From an uncultured Ruminococcus sp. (lineage in GTDB: Bacteria > Bacillota > Clostridia > Oscillospirales > Ruminococcaceae): a DNA stretch of 55,458 bases. Below the pieces are notes generated by a model that saw nothing but the letters and a program-made list of their open reading frames with translations, had not been told where the DNA came from and did no database searches. The DNA lies in contig CAMNFV010000002.1 in assembly GCA_946537515.1 (NCBI GenBank), forward strand, positions 1-55,458, in the 5' to 3' direction. The position numbers and the translations under genes are program-made. Below are positions 32,170 to 41,412 of the stretch, in pieces (the first letter of the stretch is position 1; the number at the start of each line of letters is the position of its first letter).

Positions 32170-32888
32170 ATTACGAATACGAGGAACTGAAAGCCGGTTT
32201 ATATGTCTGCCGGAGCGAAATTCACAGTTTTGGCACGGATGCCTTTCTGCTGACCGGCTTTTGCGGCTACCGGCAGCGGGATCTGGTCTGCGACCTCGGC
32301 ACCGGATGCGGTATCATTCCGCTTTTGATGCAGCGAAATCGTCCGCCGAAGCAGATCTATGCGGTTGACATTCAGCCGGATGCTATTATGCAGCTGGAGC
32401 GCGGTATTGAGAAATCGGACGGCACGCTTGCGATCACCCCGGTCTGCTGCGATTTGCGGAATCTATCTGATATGCCGTTCGGGCAGTTTGATCTTGTGAC
32501 CTGCAATCCGCCCTATAAAGCGAGCAACAGCGGCATTTTGTCCGATGATGCACAAAAGCAGATCGCAAGACACGAGATCGCCGGTGATATTTCGGATATC
32601 TGTGCAGCTGCATCGAGATTGCTGAATTACCATGGGCGATTCTGTCTTTGCTGCCGCCCTGAGCGCCTAGCGGACATGATGTGTGCCATGCGCAGCAATC
32701 AGATTGAGCCGAAAAGACTGCGGCTTGTCTGCAAAACGCCCGAATCAGCGCCGTGGCTCTTTTTAATTGAAGGGAAAAAATCGGCAAAACCGTTTCTGCA
32801 AATCGAACCGACGCTGTTTGTGCGCTCCGGGGAAGAAATGACATCGGAAGCGGCTCAAATTTGCCATTTTGGAGATAAGTATTTATGA
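32166..32888 (+). CDS. TrmN6/YfiC-like tRNA adenine-N6 methyltransferase
   Basis: 240 aa, overlapping tsaD by 4 nt and rsmI by 4 nt. Class I SAM methyltransferase: CDLGTGCGIIPLLM (SAM site), AVDIQPDAIM, and the catalytic TCNPPYKAS. The opening HSFGTDAFLLTGF is typical of the YfiC family that modifies A37 of tRNA-Val or related sites. Its place between tsaD and rsmI matches Firmicute order (yabB before rsmI/yabC). Confidence 0.85.
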   Translation: MNYEYEELKAGLYVCRSEIHSFGTDAFLLTGFCGYRQRDLVCDLGTGCGIIPLLMQRNRPPKQIYAVDIQPDAIMQLERGIEKSDGTLAITPVCCDLRNLSDMPFGQFDLVTCNPPYKASNSGILSDDAQKQIARHEIAGDISDICAAASRLLNYHGRFCLCCRPERLADMMCAMRSNQIEPKRLRLVCKTPESAPWLFLIEGKKSAKPFLQIEPTLFVRSGEEMTSEAAQICHFGDKYL

Positions 32889-33712
32889 GCGGAACACTTT
32901 ATATTGTGGGAACTCCGATCGGAAATCTCGGTGATATTACGGAGCGGCAGCTTGAAGTGCTGAGCAGCGTTTCCTTTATTGCTGCGGAAGATACCCGCGT
33001 GACCAGAAAACTGCTTGCACATTTTGACATTCATACACCGCTCGTCAGTTATCATGAACACAGTCCGGAAGCGGTCATCCAGCAGATCCTTGGCCGTATC
33101 CGAAGCGGTGAGACATGTGCTGTTGTGACAGACGCGGGTATGCCATGTATCTCTGATCCCGGTGCGATTCTGGTTCAGAACTGTATTGCGGAAAATATCC
33201 CGATGCAGGTCATTCCGGGGCCAAGTGCTGTGATCTCTGCACTTGCTGTTTCCGGACAGGATACGACACGTTTCTGCTTTGAGGGATTTCTTTCCGTGAC
33301 AAAAAAGCAGCGGTTCACACATCTGGAATCGCTGAAATCAGAAACTCGCACAATGGTTTTTTATGAAGCGCCGCATAAGCTTCTGAATACGCTGAAGGAT
33401 ATGCTCGAATATTTCGGGGACCGTTCGGTTTCGATCTGCCGTGAGCTGACAAAGATTCACGAAGAAGTCACGAAAACGACGCTTTCAGAAGCCGTAAGGT
33501 TTTATGAAGCGAATCCGCCGAGAGGGGAGTTCGTTCTGGTCATAGCGGGTAAACAGAATGCTGAATCTGATGAAAAACCTTCCCTGGAAGCTGTCCTTGC
33601 GATCGCAAAGGAGCGGATCGCTGACGGCGAACGTGCTGCGGATGTCTGCAAACAGCTTGCTGCCGAAACCGGTTATCCGAAACGTGTTCTTTACCAGGCG
33701 GTCATTCAATAA
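32885..33712 (+). CDS. rsmI: 16S rRNA (cytidine-1402-2'-O)-methyltransferase
   Basis: 275 aa. Starts LYIVGTPIGNLGDITERQLE, the family hallmark. AAEDTRVTRKLL, GMPCISDPGA and PGPSAVISALAVSG complete the tetrapyrrole-methylase fold. It methylates the 2'-OH of C1402 in the ribosomal P site. Last gene of the modification run, with a strong terminator. Confidence 0.95.
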   Translation: MSGTLYIVGTPIGNLGDITERQLEVLSSVSFIAAEDTRVTRKLLAHFDIHTPLVSYHEHSPEAVIQQILGRIRSGETCAVVTDAGMPCISDPGAILVQNCIAENIPMQVIPGPSAVISALAVSGQDTTRFCFEGFLSVTKKQRFTHLESLKSETRTMVFYEAPHKLLNTLKDMLEYFGDRSVSICRELTKIHEEVTKTTLSEAVRFYEANPPRGEFVLVIAGKQNAESDEKPSLEAVLAIAKERIADGERAADVCKQLAAETGYPKRVLYQAVIQ

Positions 33713-33717
33713 TAACG

Positions 33718-33756
33718 AAAACAGGCAGATACTTCATCGTATCTGCCTGTTTTTTA
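33718..33756. terminator. Bidirectional terminator between rsmI and coaX
   Basis: Stem ACAGGCAGATAC / GTATCTGCCTGT (33721-33732 with 33739-33750), A run before and T run after, between convergent genes. The T run reaches the coaX stop. Confidence 0.88.
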
Positions 33757-34518
33757 TTCTTTGATATTCTTATAATACAGCGTATCCAGACCTTTCAGCA
33801 GCAGTTCATCATCAATGATGATCTCATGGCGGCAATGCGGAATAATCAACGGTGCAAGCCCGCCGCTTGCGATTACCGTTGTCTCGTATCCGAGTTCAGC
33901 CTGCATCCGGTCAATGAGTGCATCCATTGCGCCTGCATTTCCGTAAACAACACCGGCCTGCATGGAATCAATGGTCTCCATATTGATCACCTTTTTCGGG
34001 GCGATCAGCTGAATATGCGGGAGCTGTGCGGTGCCGGATTCCAGAGATTGCAGGGCAAGAGAAACGCCCGGGTAAATAATACCGCCGATGAATTTTTTAT
34101 TCTGATCGACAACCGTAATCGTCGTCGCAGTCCCCATATCAATGATGATCGCGGGCGCACCGTAATGCTCAACGGCGGCAACAGCGCCGACAACCAGATC
34201 GGCACCGACGCCCTGCGGCAGAATATTGATGCCTGTTTTGATACCGGGACCAACGATCAACGAACGAATTCCGGTCAGTTTTTCAACTGCATTGCAAAGC
34301 AGACCGGTCAGCGGCGGTACAACGCTCGAAATAATCGAACCGTGCAGCGCAGTCATATCAACGTCGTGCAGATCGAGAACCATTTTCACCAGAACAGCGT
34401 ATTCGAGATCCGTTTTATTGCGGTCTGAATGCAGACGCTCAACGAATTCCACCTGATGATCATTGACGCATCCGATGCAAATATTCGAGTTTCCGATATC
34501 AATCGTAAGGATTTTCAT
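33754..34518 (-). CDS. coaX: Type III pantothenate kinase
   Basis: 254 aa. ASKHA-fold kinase, first step of CoA synthesis. TIDIGNSNICIG (phosphate 1), GADLVVGAVAAVEHY, IIDMGTATTITVV and FIGGIIYPGVSLAL are CoaX signatures. VIASGGLA is the adenosine site. It follows an ECF-transporter S component with a 16-nt gap, which suggests uptake and phosphorylation of pantothenate by one operon. Confidence 0.93.
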   Translation of the reverse strand: MKILTIDIGNSNICIGCVNDHQVEFVERLHSDRNKTDLEYAVLVKMVLDLHDVDMTALHGSIISSVVPPLTGLLCNAVEKLTGIRSLIVGPGIKTGINILPQGVGADLVVGAVAAVEHYGAPAIIIDMGTATTITVVDQNKKFIGGIIYPGVSLALQSLESGTAQLPHIQLIAPKKVINMETIDSMQAGVVYGNAGAMDALIDRMQAELGYETTVIASGGLAPLIIPHCRHEIIIDDELLLKGLDTLYYKNIKE

Positions 34519-34534
34519 GTGATAATGCCTTTCT

Positions 34535-35125
34535 TTATTCAGCGGTTGCTGCGGAAGGTTTCTTAATTGTATTCAGAATTCTGACAATCGCGGCGCTCAG
34601 CGCAAGGTTGATACTCATTTCAACCAGGAAATTCAATCCGACAAAGCCGAACAGAAAATATGCGCCGACATTTTCATAGCCGCTTGCAGCGCCCCATTCC
34701 TTAACGGTTGAAAGGAAGAAGAGAACACAGCCAATCAGAAATACACCCGTATTTACGACCGGGCAAACGACGCCGGCTGTCAGAACAGCAGCCCATTGAT
34801 TTTTCTTCTCCAGCAACTGATAAACAGCGCCGGCCGCAGCGCCTGCGAGCATTCCTTTCAACAGGCATGTGATGACTGTGCCCGGAACATTGATCGCAAG
34901 GAACGCACCGGCATCTGTTGCAAGCACCATAATACCGAATACAAATCCGAGCCATGCGCCGGCCTTCCAGCCGTATATTGCAGCTCCGATGATAATCGGG
35001 GCAAGCACGAGCGTAATGCTGAACGGGCCGAAACGGATCGCGCTGCCGAGTCCCTGCAGAACAATTACGATTGCGGTCAGAATTCCCATTCCGACCAAAG
35101 TCTGAATATTCCATTTTTTTGACAT
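34535..35125 (-). CDS. ECF transporter S component, probable pantothenate uptake
   Basis: 196 aa from ATG 35125 (GGAGG, 7-nt gap); the track start is 32 codons longer without support. Six spans. SITLVLAPIIIGAAIYGWKAGAWLG is the typical S-component loop after helix 2-3. The substrate-specific subunit works with the shared EcfA/EcfT module, not in this window. The direct link with coaX points to pantothenate, as for PanT; this is context, not motif. Confidence 0.75.
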   Translation of the reverse strand: MSKKWNIQTLVGMGILTAIVIVLQGLGSAIRFGPFSITLVLAPIIIGAAIYGWKAGAWLGFVFGIMVLATDAGAFLAINVPGTVITCLLKGMLAGAAAGAVYQLLEKKNQWAAVLTAGVVCPVVNTGVFLIGCVLFFLSTVKEWGAASGYENVGAYFLFGFVGLNFLVEMSINLALSAAIVRILNTIKKPSAATAE

Positions 35126-35257
35126 ATAAATGCCTCCTCCTGTTATTATTCCCATGCGGGATACAACACAAGCACGGACATTGCCGAGCGGACGCACATT
35201 TCCTTGCAGAAATCCGGTCAACGGCGGGAAGTACCGGTTTCAGCACATTGTGTGTCC
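35126..35257 (-). promoter_or_regulatory. Structured leader of the S-component/coaX operon, unassigned
   Basis: About 130 nt between the expected start and the first codon. Contains several CCGG-bearing boxes that can pair with each other (35214-35217, 35234-35237, 35256-35259). I compared it by eye with TPP, THF and preQ1 consensus features and saw no match. Confidence 0.35.
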
Positions 35258-35263
35258 GGTTAC

Positions 35264-35292
35264 AGTATAGCATATTCAACCACGTTTGTCAA
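35264..35292 (-). promoter_or_regulatory. SigA-type promoter of the S-component/coaX operon
   Basis: Minus-strand TTGACA (35292-35287), 17-nt spacer, TATACT (35269-35264). Confidence 0.8.
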
Positions 35293-35303
35293 GTATTGCA
35301 TAA

Positions 35304-35335
35304 GAAAAAGCACATGCATGGATACATGTGCTTTT
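35304..35335 (-). terminator. Terminator of the ppk/AI-2E permease operon
   Basis: Eleven-bp stem AAAAGCACATG / CATGTGCTTTT (35306-35316 with 35325-35335), followed on minus by TTTTTCTT. Confidence 0.8.
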
Positions 35336-35340
35336 CTGTA

Positions 35341-36669
35341 TTATCGTCTGCGTTTTTTACCTTTTTTACGTGAATTCTGAACGGGTTTCGGCTTCTGCTC
35401 CGGTGCAGGCGGAAGCTTCGGTTCGGGTACCGGTACAGGCTCCGGGTCTATAATCGACAGCGGAGCAGGCGGTTCTGTCTTTAATTCCGTCGTCTTCTCA
35501 TCTTCATCATTCTCCGGCATATTGTCAATCGCTTCTTTCAGCAGCTGATAGATAATTGCAAATACCGGAACCGTAAAGATGATACCGAATATGCCGCCGA
35601 ATCCGCCGCCCAGAATGACGGCAATCAGCACGAGCAATCCGGGCAGTCCGATCGAATTGCCGACAACACGCGGGTAAATAAACTGTCCTTCGATCTGCTG
35701 CAATGCAAGAATGAATACCAGAAACCAGATTACGCGCTCCGGTGCTTCCACCGAGATCAGCAGTGCGCCGATGCCGCCGCCGATCCATGCGCCGATGATC
35801 GGCAGGAGTGCGGTAATTCCGGTCAGGATTCCGATTGTTGCGGCATAAGGGAATCTGAAAATGTATAATCCGAGCGTACAGAGAGAGCCGATAATGATCG
35901 CTTCAATAAACTGTCCGGTCAGAAAATTTGCAAATGATGTATTGGCAAGATGCAGCACACGGAAAATGCGCTCATGATACCGTTTTGGCGAGATCAGCTG
36001 AATGACCTTGTGCGTCAGGTAAAGCACGCGGGATTTTGCGCTCAGCAGATAAATCGCGATAATCAGACCAAGCAAGAGATTGGTCGCAGTAGAAAGTACC
36101 GTTCTTGTAGCGCTGAATGCAGTACCGAGCACAGATTCAAATTTACCGTCGAGCAAATTACCGAGGAACGTGATTGTTGTATCCCAGTCCATATCAAATT
36201 CCCGGATTTTTTTCATAATAAACGCAGGTGCATTCCAGGCTGTCAGCTGGGCTTCCACAATCTTCAGGAGCTGATCCTGGCTGCTCGGCATTTTCTCAAT
36301 CAGCGTATTGACCGCCGTTGTGAACTGCGGAATGATCATGAAAATAATCAAGGCCAGTAAGATCATTGCAACAAGGCCTGTGCAGATCGCACTCAGAATC
36401 GGGTTAAGCTTTCGTTCCCAGGCATGTTCAGAATTGGCCATACTGCGAAAAATCTTTTTCTGAAACAAATTCAGAAAGAGGTTAATGACAAATGCGATAC
36501 AAATGCCATATGCGACCGGTTCCAGAATCGCAAAGATCCACACAAATATGCTCTTGAGCGATGCAAAATGCTGCAAGCCCATGTACAGCAAAATGCCGTA
36601 TGTCACCAGAAAGAACATTGTTTTCGTATGCGGTTTCCGGTCTTTGTCATTTCCGTTTCTAATACTCAT
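35341..36669 (-). CDS. AI-2E/PerM family permease
   Basis: 442 aa, about eight spans. The family landmarks are the amphipathic segment near MPSSQDQLLKIVEAQL, FLTGQFIEAIIIGSLCTLGL, and the C-terminal loop EGQFIYPRVVGNSIGLPGL. Members export diverse small molecules or ions; only some handle AI-2. The C-terminal tail after about 385 is Pro/Glu/Lys-rich (PEPVPVPEPK) and ends in a KKGKKRRR patch, probably cytoplasmic. It overlaps ppk by 4 nt. Confidence 0.85.
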   Translation of the reverse strand: MSIRNGNDKDRKPHTKTMFFLVTYGILLYMGLQHFASLKSIFVWIFAILEPVAYGICIAFVINLFLNLFQKKIFRSMANSEHAWERKLNPILSAICTGLVAMILLALIIFMIIPQFTTAVNTLIEKMPSSQDQLLKIVEAQLTAWNAPAFIMKKIREFDMDWDTTITFLGNLLDGKFESVLGTAFSATRTVLSTATNLLLGLIIAIYLLSAKSRVLYLTHKVIQLISPKRYHERIFRVLHLANTSFANFLTGQFIEAIIIGSLCTLGLYIFRFPYAATIGILTGITALLPIIGAWIGGGIGALLISVEAPERVIWFLVFILALQQIEGQFIYPRVVGNSIGLPGLLVLIAVILGGGFGGIFGIIFTVPVFAIIYQLLKEAIDNMPENDEDEKTTELKTEPPAPLSIIDPEPVPVPEPKLPPAPEQKPKPVQNSRKKGKKRRR

Positions 36670-38726
36670 GATTCGTTCATCTCATCCATTTCATTTGCAC
36701 GCGCATATGCAGCCCGATGCAGCGTTTCCTGTGAATCTTCAGCATTTTCAGAGCTTTCCGGCAAATGATAATCGCCGTCAGCTGTACGAATACGCGCTTT
36801 GACCGGATCGTCAAATTGCAGCCGGAATTCGTCATAAAGGCGCTGCTTCAATGCGGGATCCTTTACCGGTGCACAAATCTCAACGCGTTTCTCTGTATTC
36901 CGCGGCATCAGATCAGCAGAACCGAGATAGACTTTCATACGCTCCGGCGTACCGAAAATATATACACGGCCATGTTCCAGATAACGCCCGACAATGCTGC
37001 GAACCGCAATGTTTTCTGTCTGATCCGGAATCTGCGGAATCAGGCAGCAGATGCCGCGTACCAGAAGTTCAATGCGTACGCCCGCACAGGACGCCTCGAT
37101 CAGTTTCTCCATGATCTTTTTATCGCAGAGACCGTTCATCCGCAGGCCGATATAGGCCGGATCACCGATGCTGGCATGTCCGATTTCTGTGTCGATCATA
37201 TCCAGTACAGCGGATTGCAGTCCGAATGGTGCAACAAGCAGTTCCTGCTGCGGCTCCGGAAGCTGATTCTGACGAAGTGCTGCGAAAACGTTTTCTGCAT
37301 CAGCACCGATCTGCGGATCGGATGTCATCAGGCAGTAATCAGTATAAATCGCGGCAGTTTTCTCATTATAATTACCGGTACCGATCTGCGTGAAGGTTTC
37401 AATTTTGCCGCGGTTTTTCCGTTTGATCAGCAGCAGCTTGGAATGAACCTTATAGTTCTCCGGGCCGTACAGCACCCGGACGCCTGCGCGTTCCAATACC
37501 TTTGACCATTCAATATTACCCGCTTCATCAAAGCGCGCACGCAGTTCAGTCAGGGCAACGACCTCTTTGCCTCTGCCCGCCGCTTCACAGAGCGCTGCAA
37601 TCACGCGGCTGTCGCGTGCCATGCGATACAGCGTAATCTGGATGCTGACGACAGCCGGATCGTCTGCCGCCTCATCAAGCAGCCGCAGGAACGGGCGAAT
37701 GCTCTCGTAGGGATAGCTCAACAGAATATCCTTCTTGCGGATCTGCGTGAACATGGTCCGGTTTTCTGCAATCATCGAAGATTTCTGCGGCACCATGCGG
37801 GTGTATTGCAGCTTCGGGTCTGTTGCAATGTTTTTGCATTCATATGCAAATGAAAGGTCAAGAGGTGCTTTGGCATAGAACACCTGATCCATTGAAATCT
37901 CAAGCTTCTTGCAGAGATATTCCAGCGCAGGCTGATAGAAGGTTTCAGACAGCTCCAGCCGAACAACCGGCAGACGATTGCGTTCGGCCAGCATCAGCTC
38001 CATATCGGTGCGGGTATCACCGGTACGAAGGGCGCCGATATCTTCCGGTGTAATGCTTGCAGATCTCGTTACACGCAGGATCGTCCGGTCAATGACGCGG
38101 GAATTGCCGAATACCGTATGCGCATATGCAAGGATCACATCCTCTGCCAGAATAAATCTGCCGCCGTTTCCGAGACGAATGATGCGCTGGCATTGATCTG
38201 TAACGGGCAGAATTCCCATTCGGACACCGGATTTCGATTCCAGGCGCAGTACAGCGTATAGCGCACGGTCACGCAGAAAAGGTACAGGCTTGCCCTTATC
38301 CACGATGACCGGCATGGAGACCGGCCTGATCTCCCGCTTGAACCACTCTGAAAGAAGCGCCTGCTCGGCTGCCGTCGCAGAATGGAATGTCACGCGCTCC
38401 AAGCCTTCTGCACGCAGAGAATCCATGATCTCATGAAATGCCGTATCTCTCGCAGAAGAGAGCGACCGCACCTGTTCATAGATCGCGCGCAGCTGCTCTT
38501 TCGGCTTCATTTTGCTGATTGCATCCTTTTTCTTCGGATTCTCCTGCTGCTTGCGGAGCAGATTTCCGACACGTACACGGAAAAACTCATCGAGATTACT
38601 CTGGAAAATGGCAGTAAAGCACAGCCGTTCAAGCAGGGGATTGCGCACGGTCTGCGCTTCTTCCAAAACACGCTGATTGAAGCGAAGCCACGAAAGTTCG
38701 CGGTTTTCAAAACAGTCAGATTTCAT
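36666..38726 (-). CDS. ppk: Polyphosphate kinase 1
   Basis: 686 aa, normal length. It reversibly polymerises the gamma phosphate of ATP into polyphosphate. N domain begins NRELSWLRFNQRVLEEA. The autophosphorylated His is in NYKVHSKLLLIKR. A second HKD-like His lies in LEHGRVYIFG. IQITLYRMARDSRVIAAL and GTGNYNEKTAAIYTD are conserved. AAGGAG precedes the ATG by 8 nt. A promoter and the previous terminator lie directly upstream. Confidence 0.95.
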   Translation of the reverse strand: MKSDCFENRELSWLRFNQRVLEEAQTVRNPLLERLCFTAIFQSNLDEFFRVRVGNLLRKQQENPKKKDAISKMKPKEQLRAIYEQVRSLSSARDTAFHEIMDSLRAEGLERVTFHSATAAEQALLSEWFKREIRPVSMPVIVDKGKPVPFLRDRALYAVLRLESKSGVRMGILPVTDQCQRIIRLGNGGRFILAEDVILAYAHTVFGNSRVIDRTILRVTRSASITPEDIGALRTGDTRTDMELMLAERNRLPVVRLELSETFYQPALEYLCKKLEISMDQVFYAKAPLDLSFAYECKNIATDPKLQYTRMVPQKSSMIAENRTMFTQIRKKDILLSYPYESIRPFLRLLDEAADDPAVVSIQITLYRMARDSRVIAALCEAAGRGKEVVALTELRARFDEAGNIEWSKVLERAGVRVLYGPENYKVHSKLLLIKRKNRGKIETFTQIGTGNYNEKTAAIYTDYCLMTSDPQIGADAENVFAALRQNQLPEPQQELLVAPFGLQSAVLDMIDTEIGHASIGDPAYIGLRMNGLCDKKIMEKLIEASCAGVRIELLVRGICCLIPQIPDQTENIAVRSIVGRYLEHGRVYIFGTPERMKVYLGSADLMPRNTEKRVEICAPVKDPALKQRLYDEFRLQFDDPVKARIRTADGDYHLPESSENAEDSQETLHRAAYARANEMDEMNES

Positions 38727-38763
38727 AGCATTTACTCCTTAGGGGAAGTATATAGATAACATT

Positions 38764-38792
38764 ATTATACTCCTTTTTCCCCCATTCGTCAA
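38764..38792 (-). promoter_or_regulatory. SigA-type promoter of ppk
   Basis: Minus-strand TTGACG (38792-38787), 17-nt spacer, TATAAT (38769-38764), immediately after the upstream terminator. Confidence 0.8.
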
Positions 38793-38796
38793 GCCG

Positions 38797-38834
38797 TAAA
38801 AAGGCAACCCGGGATCTTGCCCGGGCTGCCTTTT
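38797..38834 (-). terminator. Terminator of the ECF sigma / anti-sigma operon
   Basis: Stem AAAAGGCAaCCCGGG / CCCGGGcTGCCTTTT (38799-38813 with 38820-38834) with one mismatch; T tract follows on minus. Confidence 0.85.
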
Positions 38835-38837
38835 AGA

Positions 38838-39767
38838 TTATTCAGCTTTTACCCAATGGCAGAGTCCTCTGACTACATTCCCTGCATCGTCTTTGACTTC
38901 TTCAGCGCGATAAAGTACATTTCCGTCTTTGTCGAGTGCTTCGCCTTTTGTAATTGATTCTTCACTTGCTTCCTGTGAATACTTATTTCCGTTTTGCATG
39001 AAATATCCGAATCCGTCATGCAGTTCAGCCGTCAGGTTTTCACCGGATATTTCGACATTCACATGTTTCACATTCGGATCCATAGAAAGAAATGCCCAGT
39101 AATTAGTGGATTTCTCTGAATATATATTTGTCAGACGGCCTGACAGCGAGATGAGCTTTTCATCCTTTGAAAAGCCGCCTGATCCATAGCCGTCACCTTC
39201 CCACATTCCGAGCAGCAGCGGATTGACGCGGTTCATCGGGCAGCACCAGAGACCAATCGTATCGGAGCCCGGAATATCCGCAGTTACAAAAACTTCCCGG
39301 AATGTATGATCCGGCGATGTGACCTGGCCGGCGTAATGAAGCTTTAGTTTTGAGAAGCTGCATTTTTCCTGCAAATTGTATTGCTCACAGATCCAGTCAT
39401 CATCTCCGTTCCAATCTTGCCGGACACATTTTCTCGCAATCGTTTTTGAAGAATACCGGCAGCCATGACTCCAGTTTCGCACGGTCAATACTGCAAATAC
39501 AGCTGCCAGCATCAGCAGCGTTGCCTTTAACAGAAGCCAGCGGTTTTTCTTGCGGACACGGGTTGCTGTTTCTGCGTATTTGGCTGTCGGTTCGGGCAGC
39601 GGTTCCTGAATGGATTGTTCAATATTCGTTTGCATCTGTTCCCACTCCTTTTCACAGTCCGGGCATTCAGCAATATGCTCCTTGACTGCCTTCTGACTTT
39701 TTTCGGAGGCGATGCCGTCGATGCAAAGGGGCATCAGGTCACGGATGATTTCATGATCATATTTCAT
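38838..39767 (-). CDS. Zinc-type anti-sigma factor with outer domain
   Basis: 309 aa. The N-terminal anti-sigma zinc finger is at about 15-40 with HIAECPDCEKEW (HxxxCxxC) and an upstream Cys in LMPLCIDG. A span lies at about 77-95. The outer domain of about 210 residues is strand-rich with a few Cys and no recognised enzyme motif. It should bind and hold the ECF sigma factor, whose gene overlaps by 11 nt, until an envelope signal releases it. GAGAGGT precedes the ATG by 6 nt. Confidence 0.85.
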   Translation of the reverse strand: MKYDHEIIRDLMPLCIDGIASEKSQKAVKEHIAECPDCEKEWEQMQTNIEQSIQEPLPEPTAKYAETATRVRKKNRWLLLKATLLMLAAVFAVLTVRNWSHGCRYSSKTIARKCVRQDWNGDDDWICEQYNLQEKCSFSKLKLHYAGQVTSPDHTFREVFVTADIPGSDTIGLWCCPMNRVNPLLLGMWEGDGYGSGGFSKDEKLISLSGRLTNIYSEKSTNYWAFLSMDPNVKHVNVEISGENLTAELHDGFGYFMQNGNKYSQEASEESITKGEALDKDGNVLYRAEEVKDDAGNVVRGLCHWVKAE

Positions 39768-40257
39768 AGCCGTACCTCTCTTTCATGTTTTTCCGCAGTT
39801 TTACGACCGTTCTGTTATAGATCACAGCAGCTGTATTCGGCCGGATTTGCAATAGTCTTGCAATTTCAGCATAGCTCGTTTCAGAATACAAGCGATACTG
39901 CATGACAGAACGCGCCGGTTCATCCAGATCTGCGATCAGTCTGCGCAGAATTTCAAGCATTTCTCTGCGTTCCAGCTGGACTCCCGGCGGCTGCGCGACA
40001 GGTTCTTTCTGCTTTTCCGCAATACCGCGCTGCCGCATTTCTTTCCGTACATATTTGCCGTATACGTTCTTTGCGATCTGAAACAGCCATGTCCGCATAC
40101 TGCATTCACCGCGGAATTTTCCGAAGGAGAGGAACGCCTGATAGAAGGTTTCCTGCGTCAGTTCTTCGGCTGTATGCTGATCACAGCCTGACATGCGCAT
40201 CAGAAACCGAAATACATCCGGCTGAAATGTCCGGTATATTTCTTCAAAATCATCCAT
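39757..40257 (-). CDS. ECF-family RNA polymerase sigma factor
   Basis: 166 aa from ATG 40257 (GGAGG, 8-nt gap); the GTG three codons earlier overlaps the ribosome binding site. Region 2: TAEELTQETFYQAFLSFGKF and TWLFQIAKNVYGKYVRK. Region 4: SYAEIARLLQIRPNTAAVIY then NRTVVKLRKNM. Works with the zinc anti-sigma encoded downstream. Closest by pattern to SigW/SigV-like factors. Confidence 0.9.
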   Translation of the reverse strand: MDDFEEIYRTFQPDVFRFLMRMSGCDQHTAEELTQETFYQAFLSFGKFRGECSMRTWLFQIAKNVYGKYVRKEMRQRGIAEKQKEPVAQPPGVQLERREMLEILRRLIADLDEPARSVMQYRLYSETSYAEIARLLQIRPNTAAVIYNRTVVKLRKNMKERYGYEI

Positions 40258-40285
40258 CAGCGTCACCTCCCTGTTTCAATATTCG

Positions 40286-40317
40286 GAATCATGATTCTGT
40301 ATATTAGTACCGGTTCC
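40286..40317 (-). promoter_or_regulatory. Candidate ECF promoter and palindrome before the sigma gene
   Basis: Minus-strand GGAACC (40317-40312), a classic ECF -35 form, lies 14 nt before the perfect 12-bp palindrome GAATCATGATTC (40297-40286), which would cover the -10. Self-activation plus a second regulator is possible. Confidence 0.4.
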
Positions 40318-40331
40318 GCGGAAAAAATTAC

Positions 40332-40364
40332 AAAAGCAGCGAAGATTATTTCTCCGCTGCTTTT
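40332..40364 (-). terminator. Terminator of the GH130 gene
   Basis: Stem AAAAGCAGCG / CGCTGCTTTT (40332-40341 with 40355-40364) with inner AGA/TCT pairing; on minus TTTTGTAATTTTTT follows. Confidence 0.82.
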
Positions 40365-40368
40365 TGAA

Positions 40369-41358
40369 TTATACCTGAGAATGAGAATCCAGCCATTCCA
40401 TTACGGCGTCAACAGTCGTGAAGCAAAGGCTCGTGCAGGTGTCAGCACAGCCGTAATAAATCGCAATTCTGCCGGTATCCGCATCGACTAGGCTTGCGCA
40501 GGGGAATGTGACATTCGGAACATCGCCGACACATTCGTAATCTTTCTGCGGGCTGATGAGATACTCTTTGCCGCGCCGGAGCACCTTCCAGGGTTCATCC
40601 TGATCAAGGAGTGCGGCTGAAAAGCTGTAAACAAAGCCATTGCAGGAGGTCAGAACGCCGTGATAGAAGATCAGCCAGCCGCGGTCTGTCTCAATCGGAA
40701 TCGGACCTGCACCGATTTTCGTGGATTCCCAGCCCATGCTTGGGCTCATGACATGTCTGTGCTTGCCCCAATAGGTCATATCCGGCGACTGCGAGAGATA
40801 AATATCACCGAAGGGTGTATGCCCGCTGTCAGAGGGGCGGCTCAGCATCATATAGTTTCCGCCGATTTTACGCGGGAACAGTACGCCGTTCCGGTTGAAC
40901 GGCAAAAATGCGTTTTCAATCTGATAAAATGTTTTGAAATCAAATGTATAAGCGCAGCCGATCGTAGGCTTCCAGCCGTAGGCATTGCACCATGTCACGT
41001 AGAAACGATCCCCGATCCGGCAGACACGCGGATCATAACCATACTGAAAATCCTGAATCTCCGGATCCGTCTTTACAAATTCGATTCGCTGCTCGCTGAT
41101 CTCCCAATGCAAACCGTCTTTTGAAAATCCGGCGTGCAGCTCCATATTGCGTGCCTTATCATCCACACGAAAGACACCGGCAAAGCCGTCTTCATACGGC
41201 ACAACGGCGCTGTTGAAGATGCTGTTCGACATTTCCAGATGATCCCGCAGAATGACGGGATTTTCAGAAAAGCGCCAGATCACATCCTTGCAGTTTTCCG
41301 GTTTTTCCTGCCACGGCAAATTGGGAATTGATGTACCATTGATAACCTGAACCTTCAT
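40369..41358 (-). CDS. GH130 beta-mannoside phosphorylase
   Basis: 329 aa from ATG 41358; upstream ATGs in the track have no spacing from a ribosome binding site. Five-bladed propeller of GH130 type: [37 protein letters not shown] (the Asp is the proton-donor position), [21 protein letters not shown] and IYYGCADT. These enzymes use phosphate to split beta-1,4-mannosyl links, giving mannose 1-phosphate. No signal peptide, so it acts on imported mannosides, fitting the anchored GH26 mannanase encoded just upstream. Own promoter and a 15-nt palindromic site. Subfamily (oligosaccharide or mannosylglucose) not decided. Confidence 0.88.
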   Translation of the reverse strand: MKVQVINGTSIPNLPWQEKPENCKDVIWRFSENPVILRDHLEMSNSIFNSAVVPYEDGFAGVFRVDDKARNMELHAGFSKDGLHWEISEQRIEFVKTDPEIQDFQYGYDPRVCRIGDRFYVTWCNAYGWKPTIGCAYTFDFKTFYQIENAFLPFNRNGVLFPRKIGGNYMMLSRPSDSGHTPFGDIYLSQSPDMTYWGKHRHVMSPSMGWESTKIGAGPIPIETDRGWLIFYHGVLTSCNGFVYSFSAALLDQDEPWKVLRRGKEYLISPQKDYECVGDVPNVTFPCASLVDADTGRIAIYYGCADTCTSLCFTTVDAVMEWLDSHSQV

Positions 41359-41381
41359 AAATAAAATCATGCCTTTCTGTT

Positions 41382-41396
41382 CGTGTTTCAAACACG
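41382..41396 (-). promoter_or_regulatory. Palindromic operator candidate for GH130
   Basis: CGTGTTT-N-AAACACG, perfect 7-bp arms, about 10-25 nt after the expected transcription start and before the RBS. Fits a LacI- or GntR-type sugar repressor site. Confidence 0.5.
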
Positions 41397-41412
41397 TATA
41401 ATCTATGGTGCT

